From contig URDM01000055.1 in assembly GCA_900546575.1 (NCBI GenBank), positions 1 to 19,695 on the forward strand: a stretch of DNA of 19,695 nucleotides. Direction: 5' to 3'. Made by a program: the position numbers and the translations under genes. Below, one piece after another: positions 15,464 through 19,695 of the stretch (the stretch's first letter is position 1; each line of letters starts with the position of its first letter). Origin of the DNA: an uncultured Prevotella sp. (GTDB lineage: Bacteria > Bacteroidota > Bacteroidia > Bacteroidales > Bacteroidaceae). A model generated the notes under the pieces. That model searched no databases. It was not told where the DNA came from and saw only the letters and a list, made by a program, of their open reading frames with translations.

Positions 15464-16600
15464 TTATTTAAGACACTTTTCAAACTTCTCCACAAACTCA
15501 TCCGCCTGTTGCTTTGTCAAGCACAACGGCGGAAGCAGACGCAGGATATTGGTAGAGGCGCATCCCGTGAAGCAATGCTCCTCGTGGATGAGTCGTGAGC
15601 GAACGTCCTTATGAGGCACGTCAAGCTCTATGCCTATCATCATGCCACGTCCGCGCACGTCGACGATATGGCTGTTATGCTGCTGCATCTCCTTGAGTTT
15701 GCCAATCAGATACTCGCCCACCTCATGCGCATTCTCTACGAGATGCTCGCTCTCCATGACGTCGAGCACGGCGAGAGCGGCTGTGCAAGCCAGATGGTTG
15801 CCACCGAACGTAGTGCCGAGCATGCCATAGACGGGCTTGAACTCGGGCGAGATAATCACGGCACCCATCGGGAAACCGTTGCCAATACCCTTGGCGCAGG
15901 TGATGATGTCGGGACGAATGCCGAGCCACTGGTGGGCGAAGAACTTGCCGCTACGTCCGTAGCCGCACTGTATCTCGTCGCAGATGAGCACCGTGCCATA
16001 CTTCTTGCAGGCTGACTGCAGACCCTTGGCAAACTCCTCATCGACCATACGTATGCCGCCAACACCCTGTATGCACTCGATGATGCAAGCGGCAACGTCG
16101 CCCTTGGCAAGCTCGCGCTCCCATGCCTCAAGGTCGTTGAGGGGCAGATAGGTCACGTGACCGCAATCATTGATGGGCGCGATAATCTTGGGATTGTTGG
16201 TCACCTCAACCGCCAGCGACGTACGACCGTGGAACGCTTTCTCTGCCGAGAGCACACGTGTGCGACCGGTATGGAACGAAGCGAGCTTAAGAGCGTTCTC
16301 GTTAGCCTCAGCGCCTGAGTTGATGAGAAACAACTGATAGTCATCATAACCGCACGCCTTGCCCAACCGTTCTGCCAACTGCTGTTGCAGAGTGTTGATG
16401 ACGGAGTTGCTGTAGAAGCCGAGCTTCGACAACTGGGCGGTAAGCATCGCTGTATAATGCGGATGACAATGACCTATAGATATGACGGCATGACCGCCAT
16501 AAAGGTCAAGATACTCGGTGCCGTGGTCGTCCCATACGTGACAACCGGCACCCTTGGTGATATTAATATCGAATAGGGGATAAACGTCGAATAGTTGCAT
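15464..16600 (-). CDS. argD: Acetylornithine/succinylornithine aminotransferase
   Basis: 378 residues. PLP-dependent class III transaminase that converts N-acylglutamate-5-semialdehyde and glutamate to N-acylornithine and 2-oxoglutarate; the acyl group is probably succinyl here, judging from ArgF'. Motifs: LINSGAEANENALK (92-105), SAEKAFHGRTSLA (118-130), LICDEIQCGYGRSGKFFAH (205-223, Asp208 contacts the PLP nitrogen) and DIITCAKGIGNGFPMG (231-246, Lys237 is the Schiff-base lysine). Upstream neighbour is argC and downstream neighbour proC, both separated by composite GC elements. A second in-phase TAA follows the stop. Acetyl- and succinyl-ornithine enzymes cannot be told apart by eye. Confidence 0.95.
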   Translation of the reverse strand: MQLFDVYPLFDINITKGAGCHVWDDHGTEYLDLYGGHAVISIGHCHPHYTAMLTAQLSKLGFYSNSVINTLQQQLAERLGKACGYDDYQLFLINSGAEANENALKLASFHTGRTRVLSAEKAFHGRTSLAVEVTNNPKIIAPINDCGHVTYLPLNDLEAWERELAKGDVAACIIECIQGVGGIRMVDEEFAKGLQSACKKYGTVLICDEIQCGYGRSGKFFAHQWLGIRPDIITCAKGIGNGFPMGAVIISPEFKPVYGMLGTTFGGNHLACTAALAVLDVMESEHLVENAHEVGEYLIGKLKEMQQHNSHIVDVRGRGMMIGIELDVPHKDVRSRLIHEEHCFTGCASTNILRLLPPLCLTKQQADEFVEKFEKCLK

Positions 16601-16601
16601 A

Positions 16602-16765
16602 TTATAAAAGCCCCACCCCTGGCCCCTCCCCAGCAGGGAGGGGAATGGTATGCTGGGCTACTCTGTTTAATTGTTTAACGAGTTATTTTTTATTTTATAA
16701 AAAACTCCACCTACAAATCATACCACTCCCCTCCCTGCGGGGGAGGGGCTGGGGGTGGGGCTTTC
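16602..16765. repeat. Composite GC-rich inverted element, copy 4 (argC-argD spacer)
   Basis: Left arm 16602-16662, centre TTTAATTGTTTAACGAGTTA, right arm about 16698-16765 (AAACTCCACCTACAAATCAT... GGGGCTTT). The mRNA-strand G-runs (16631-16611: 4, 4, 4 and 4) end 10 nt before the argD ATG, the shortest spacing of the five. The left arm has CCCCAGCAGGG where the other copies have CCCCCGCAGGG. Confidence 0.9.
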
Positions 16766-16771
16766 TGTTTA

Positions 16772-17752
16772 TTAAAACGCTGACGGTTTCAGCCTCAGTC
16801 CGAGGCTTTCTTCCACTCCGAACATTATGTTCATGTTCTGTACGGCCTGTCCCACAGCACCTTTGAGCAGATTGTCGATGCATGAAGTGATGAGGAGTTT
16901 GTTGCCGTACTTCTCGCAATGGATGAGACACTTGTTGGTGTTGACCACCTGCTTCAGGTCGATAGGCTTGTCGACGTAGTGGGTGAAGGGTGCATCGCGG
17001 TAGAAATCCTTGTAGGCTGCAACGATGTCTTCTATCGGAGCATCGGTCTTAACCACCTCAGTAGCGAAGATGCCACGGGCGAAGTCGCCACGATAAGGGA
17101 TGAAGTCGATGGATGCCTTGAACTCGCCGTTGCCCGCGAGCTGCTGTACCTGACTCAGACTCTGGCATATCTCCGGCACGTGCTGGTGCTGGAAGGGCTT
17201 GTAAATGCTCATGTTGTTGTTGCGCCAAGAGAAGTGGGTGGTGGCACCAGGCTTCTGTCCGGCACCCGTCGAGCCCGTAATGGCATTAACGGCAACGTCG
17301 TCGTTGAGCAAGCCGAGCTTGGCAGCGGGCAGCAGTCCCAACTGTATGCACGTGGCAAAGCAGCCTGGATTGGCAACATGCTGCGCCTTGGCTATGGCGT
17401 CATGATTGATTTCGGGCAGACCATATACGTAGTCATTGCCCTCACGCTTTAGGCGGAAGTCCTGCGCAAGGTCGATTATCTTCACATGGGCAGGTATCTG
17501 GTGCTCCTTGAGGAACGCCTCGCTCTTGCCATGACCGAAGCAGAAGAACACTACATCGACCTTGTCGAACGGCATATCGGCACTGAACTTCAGGTCGGTT
17601 TCGCCATACAGACCCTCGTGCACGTCGGCTACAAGATTGCCGGCATTGCTCTCGCTATTGGCAAATACTATCTCCGCCTCGGGATGATTGATGAGCAGAC
17701 GTATGAGTTCGCCACCTGTGTAGCCTGCTGCTCCTAAAATTCCTATTTTCAT
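16772..17752 (-). CDS. argC: N-acetyl(succinyl)-gamma-glutamyl-phosphate reductase
   Basis: 326 residues from ATG 17752. It reduces N-acylglutamyl phosphate with NADPH to the semialdehyde used by ArgD. The start is placed at MKIGILGAAGYTGGELIRLL, the classical ArgC N-terminus. An ATG six codons upstream (17770) lies inside the GC-rich repeat and adds only MGLLLF. The catalytic cysteine is in HVANPGCFATCIQLGLLPA (Cys131). Other ArgC features are DLAQDFRL (94-101), YGLPEIN (110-116) and AITGSTGAGQKPG. No frame breaks were seen. A composite element lies on each side, and the upstream neighbour is the PspC-domain gene. Confidence 0.95.
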   Translation of the reverse strand: MKIGILGAAGYTGGELIRLLINHPEAEIVFANSESNAGNLVADVHEGLYGETDLKFSADMPFDKVDVVFFCFGHGKSEAFLKEHQIPAHVKIIDLAQDFRLKREGNDYVYGLPEINHDAIAKAQHVANPGCFATCIQLGLLPAAKLGLLNDDVAVNAITGSTGAGQKPGATTHFSWRNNNMSIYKPFQHQHVPEICQSLSQVQQLAGNGEFKASIDFIPYRGDFARGIFATEVVKTDAPIEDIVAAYKDFYRDAPFTHYVDKPIDLKQVVNTNKCLIHCEKYGNKLLITSCIDNLLKGAVGQAVQNMNIMFGVEESLGLRLKPSAF

Positions 17753-17755
17753 AAA

Positions 17756-17922
17756 TAATAAAAGCCCCACCCCTGGCCCCTCCCCCGCAGGGAGGGGAAT
17801 GGTATGCTGGACTTGCTTTGATTTATTGTTTATTTAATTCTTATTTTTATTTAATTAGAAAAAACTCCACCTGCAAAGCATACCACTCCCCTCCCTGCGG
17901 GGGAGGGGCTGGGGGTGGGGCT
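17756..17922. repeat. Composite GC-rich inverted element, copy 5 (PspC gene-argC spacer)
   Basis: Left arm 17756-17815, AT-rich centre, right arm about 17859-17922 (AAACTCCACCTGCAAAGCAT... GGGGCTAG). The mRNA-strand G-runs (17786-17765: 5, 4, 4 and 4) end 12 nt before the argC ATG. The edge of the left arm (GGACTTGC in place of GGGCTACT) and the centre diverge somewhat from copies 2-4. The PspC gene stop (17928-17930) follows five bases beyond the right arm. Confidence 0.9.
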
Positions 17923-17927
17923 AGCTC

Positions 17928-18119
17928 CTATACCCTCTCCTTCGGCATGACAATCCAAAGCAGTATATAGGCGAGTGTTCCGCTGAATGCCGTGCAGACA
18001 GAAAGCAACACGTAAGCCACTCGAACGAGCGTAGGGTCAAATTCAAAATAATTGGCAAGTCCGCCACAAACGCCACCGAGAATACAGTCGGTCGACGAAC
18101 GCTGAAGTTTTCTATTCAT
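17928..18119 (-). CDS. Small PspC-domain membrane protein
   Basis: 63 residues, essentially one PspC domain: an N-terminal basic stretch (MNRKLQRSSTDC), the conserved ILGGVCGGLANYFEFDPTLV (13-32), then one hydrophobic segment (about 33-58) ending LLWIVMPKERV. PspC was first described in the phage-shock response, where it senses membrane stress. Stand-alone PspC proteins in Bacteroidetes are of unknown function, and no other psp genes are present. It sits between argG and argC on the same strand, so it is probably transcribed with the arginine genes. Whether it has any role in arginine metabolism is unknown. Confidence 0.9.
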   Translation of the reverse strand: MNRKLQRSSTDCILGGVCGGLANYFEFDPTLVRVAYVLLSVCTAFSGTLAYILLWIVMPKERV

Positions 18120-18137
18120 AGTCGAAAAGTTTTTTAT

Positions 18138-18307
18138 TGAACTTTCGCAAGTTCAGAAGTTATAGAATTTAAAGAAGTTATAGAATTTAAAGCCGTATGT
18201 CTTATAGCTGAATATTCAGCAAAAAGAGTAATGGCTATAAATTCTAGCGACCGTAGGGAGCGCTAACTTCTTTAACTTCTGAATTCTCTGAAATTGCAAA
18301 AGTTCAG
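18138..18307. repeat. Imperfect long palindrome between argG and the PspC gene
   Basis: The first side (18138-18195) has TGAACTTTCGCAAGTTCAG and two direct copies of AGAAGTTATAGAATTTAA. The second side (18233-18307) is the inverted counterpart (GGCTATAAATTCTAGCG, TAACTTCTTTAACTTCTGAA, TTGCAAAAGTTCAG). A perfect 14-bp palindrome GCTGAATATTCAGC (18207-18220) sits in the middle. It looks like a small non-coding palindromic element and is unrelated to the GC-rich family. No clear TAnnTTTG promoter for the PspC gene was found in 18120-18516. Confidence 0.75.
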
Positions 18308-18383
18308 TATTTTTTATATACCTGTTTGACGTTGCGGAGGACTAAAAAGTTGCATAATTCATACGAACCGTAAGGCCTGCCTC

Positions 18384-18492
18384 TGAAAAGGAGTCCTTTT
18401 GGGTTGCAAAAGGGGTCCTTTTGGAGTGCAAAAGGAGTCCTTTTAGACTGCAAAAGGAGTCCTTTCGGAGTGCAAAAGGACTACATTTGCAA
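18384..18492. repeat. Tandem array, 22-bp period, near-palindromic AAAAGGAGTCCTTTT units
   Basis: Units at 18384, 18405, 18427, 18449 and 18471 follow TGCAAAAGGAGTCCTTTTGGAG with few changes; the first is 21 nt and the last decays. The core AAAAGGA-G-TCCTTTT is a palindrome around one base. It lies 24 bp beyond the argG stop, in the argG 3' region. A degraded relative with the same period is at 1152-1298. Confidence 0.9.
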
Positions 18493-18516
18493 AGCCCCTG
18501 TTTTCGTATTACTTTT

Positions 18517-19695
18517 TTAGCGCTTTTCGTCGGGATGGATGCCGTAGTAGACGCGCAGCGGAGTAGAGAGCACCTTGATGAATCCCTTAGCCTCCTCAGC
18601 TGTCCATCCGTGCTGCATCTCGCCGTATTCTCCGAGTTTCGACTTGAGCAAATCGTCCTTGCTGTCTACACCTACGGTTTCAAATCCTAACGGACGAAGT
18701 TTCAGAATTGCCGTGCCGTTGACGTTGCGCTGCGACGATGTGAGCATCGCTTCGATGTCGGGCATGACCGGTTCGAGATACTGACTCTCGTGCAGGAACA
18801 TGCCATACCAGTTGGCTACCTGGTCTTTCCAGTACTGCTGCCACTTGCTCAGCGTGTACTTTTCGAGCAGACGGTGAGCCTCGATGATGAGCTTAGGAGC
18901 CGCAGCCTCAAAACCTACACGGCCCTTGATGCCGATGATGGTATCGCCTACGTTGCAGTCGCGACCAATGCCGTAGGCTGCGCCAATCTCCTCTAGCTTC
19001 TGTATGGCAGCCACTTTGTCGTCAAACTTCTCGCCGTTTACGGCTACAATCTCGCCCTTCTCGAACGTAATCTTCAGTTCCGACTCGTCCTCACGTGTCA
19101 CGTGCTTAAGGTATGCCTCTTCGGGCAAGCCCTGGGTGGAGTCGAGTATCTCGCCACCGCAGATGCTGGTGCCCCATATACCTACGTTGTACGAATACTT
19201 CAGCTTGGTGAAGTCGGCAAAGAATCCGTTCTCGTTGAGGTAGTCAACCTCCTCCTTGCGCGAGAGAGCCTTGTCACGTGTGAGTGTGATAATCTCCACA
19301 CCCGGTGCCATTACGAGGAAGGTCATGTCGAAACGTATCTGGTCGTTGCCGGCACCCGTTGAACCGTGGGCTATGGCATCGGCACCTATCTCCTTGGCGT
19401 AGCGCGCTATGGCTATGGCCTGGAAGATACGCTCCGACGAAACTGAAATGGGATAGCAGTTGTTGCGCATCACGTTGCCGTAAATCATATACTTCAACGA
19501 CTTCTCGTAGTACTCCTGCGTAACGTCGAGCGTTACGTACTGCTTGGCTCCGAGACGATAGGCGTTACGCTCATTGGTTACCAACTGCTCTGCCGAGAAA
19601 CCGCCTGTATTGGCGCACGCTGCGTGTACCTCATAGCCTTCCTTGGCCAGTTTCATTACTGTGTATGAGGTATCAAGACCTCCTGAAAATGCTAC
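18517..19695 (-). CDS. argG: Argininosuccinate synthase, 5' end cut by window
   Basis: 392 residues are visible. The frame stays open to the right edge and begins VAFSGGLDTSYTVMKLAKEG, containing the ATP-pyrophosphatase P-loop SGGLDTS, so only a few N-terminal residues are missing. The ATG at 19656 is internal. The enzyme joins citrulline and aspartate using ATP to give argininosuccinate. Further landmarks: AIAHGSTGAGNDQIRFD, which binds ATP and citrulline, and IWGTSICGGEILDS. The C-terminus EYGEMQHGWTAEEAKGFI...HPDEKR agrees with the Bacteroidetes form. It is the first visible gene of the cluster; any promoter or ArgR site lies outside the window. Confidence 0.95.
   Translation of the reverse strand, partial: VAFSGGLDTSYTVMKLAKEGYEVHAACANTGGFSAEQLVTNERNAYRLGAKQYVTLDVTQEYYEKSLKYMIYGNVMRNNCYPISVSSERIFQAIAIARYAKEIGADAIAHGSTGAGNDQIRFDMTFLVMAPGVEIITLTRDKALSRKEEVDYLNENGFFADFTKLKYSYNVGIWGTSICGGEILDSTQGLPEEAYLKHVTREDESELKITFEKGEIVAVNGEKFDDKVAAIQKLEEIGAAYGIGRDCNVGDTIIGIKGRVGFEAAAPKLIIEAHRLLEKYTLSKWQQYWKDQVANWYGMFLHESQYLEPVMPDIEAMLTSSQRNVNGTAILKLRPLGFETVGVDSKDDLLKSKLGEYGEMQHGWTAEEAKGFIKVLSTPLRVYYGIHPDEKR

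Noticed and set aside
11941..17922. Promoters in the right arms (TATGATTTG on the minus strand)
   Set aside because: TA and TTTG are three bases apart instead of two, and copy 5 breaks it; not a consensus -7 box.
18384..18492. CRISPR array
   Set aside because: Units are contiguous 22-bp repeats without unique spacers and there are no cas genes.

Overview
The window looks like a chromosomal segment of a Bacteroidales bacterium, most likely Prevotella-like. The evidence is a SusC/SusD pair, the Bacteroidetes-type N-succinylornithine carbamoyltransferase, promoters of the TAnnTTTG type, and many GC-rich intergenic palindromes. No tRNA, rRNA, transposase or CRISPR array was found. Genes at both ends are cut by the window edge: fabI on the left and argG on the right.

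Layout. (1) 1-825 (+): 3' part of fabI, followed by about 620 bp (826-1449) without genes. That stretch holds hairpins, one orphan copy of a GC-rich repeat and a degenerate array with a 22-bp period. (2) 1450-10624 (all -): a small polysaccharide utilisation locus read as susC, susD, GH29 alpha-L-fucosidase, GH95 alpha-L-fucosidase. A 39-codon orphan coding end in another frame lies just past GH95. Between susD and GH29 lie two hairpins and a canonical promoter, so the two fucosidases, whose reading frames overlap by ATGA, can probably be transcribed on their own. (3) 10820-19695 (all -): an arginine/proline cluster read as argG, a PspC-domain gene, argC, argD, proC, proB, proA and argF', closed by a strong intrinsic terminator. 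proB, proA and proC form the complete glutamate-to-proline route. argC, argD, argF' and argG are part of the acyl-ornithine route to arginine; the acyltransferase, argB, the deacylase and argH are not in the window.

The most unusual feature is what lies between the Arg/Pro genes. Five of the seven spacers carry near-identical copies of a composite inverted element of about 165 bp (GC-rich arm, AT-rich centre, inverted GC-rich arm). proB-proC carries a different palindromic repeat built from short GTTGAATGTTGAGT-like words. The spacer between argG and the PspC-domain gene carries a third palindrome plus a 22-bp-period array. In each composite element the downstream arm puts four consecutive G-runs with very short loops on the mRNA strand, 10-13 nt before the start codons of argF', proA, argD and argC and 25 nt before that of proC. 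This is a repeated, position-conserved RNA G-quadruplex or long-hairpin candidate at translation starts of one biosynthetic cluster. The two 22-bp-period arrays, 3' of argG and 3' of fabI, are related in sequence and period and have no explanation here.
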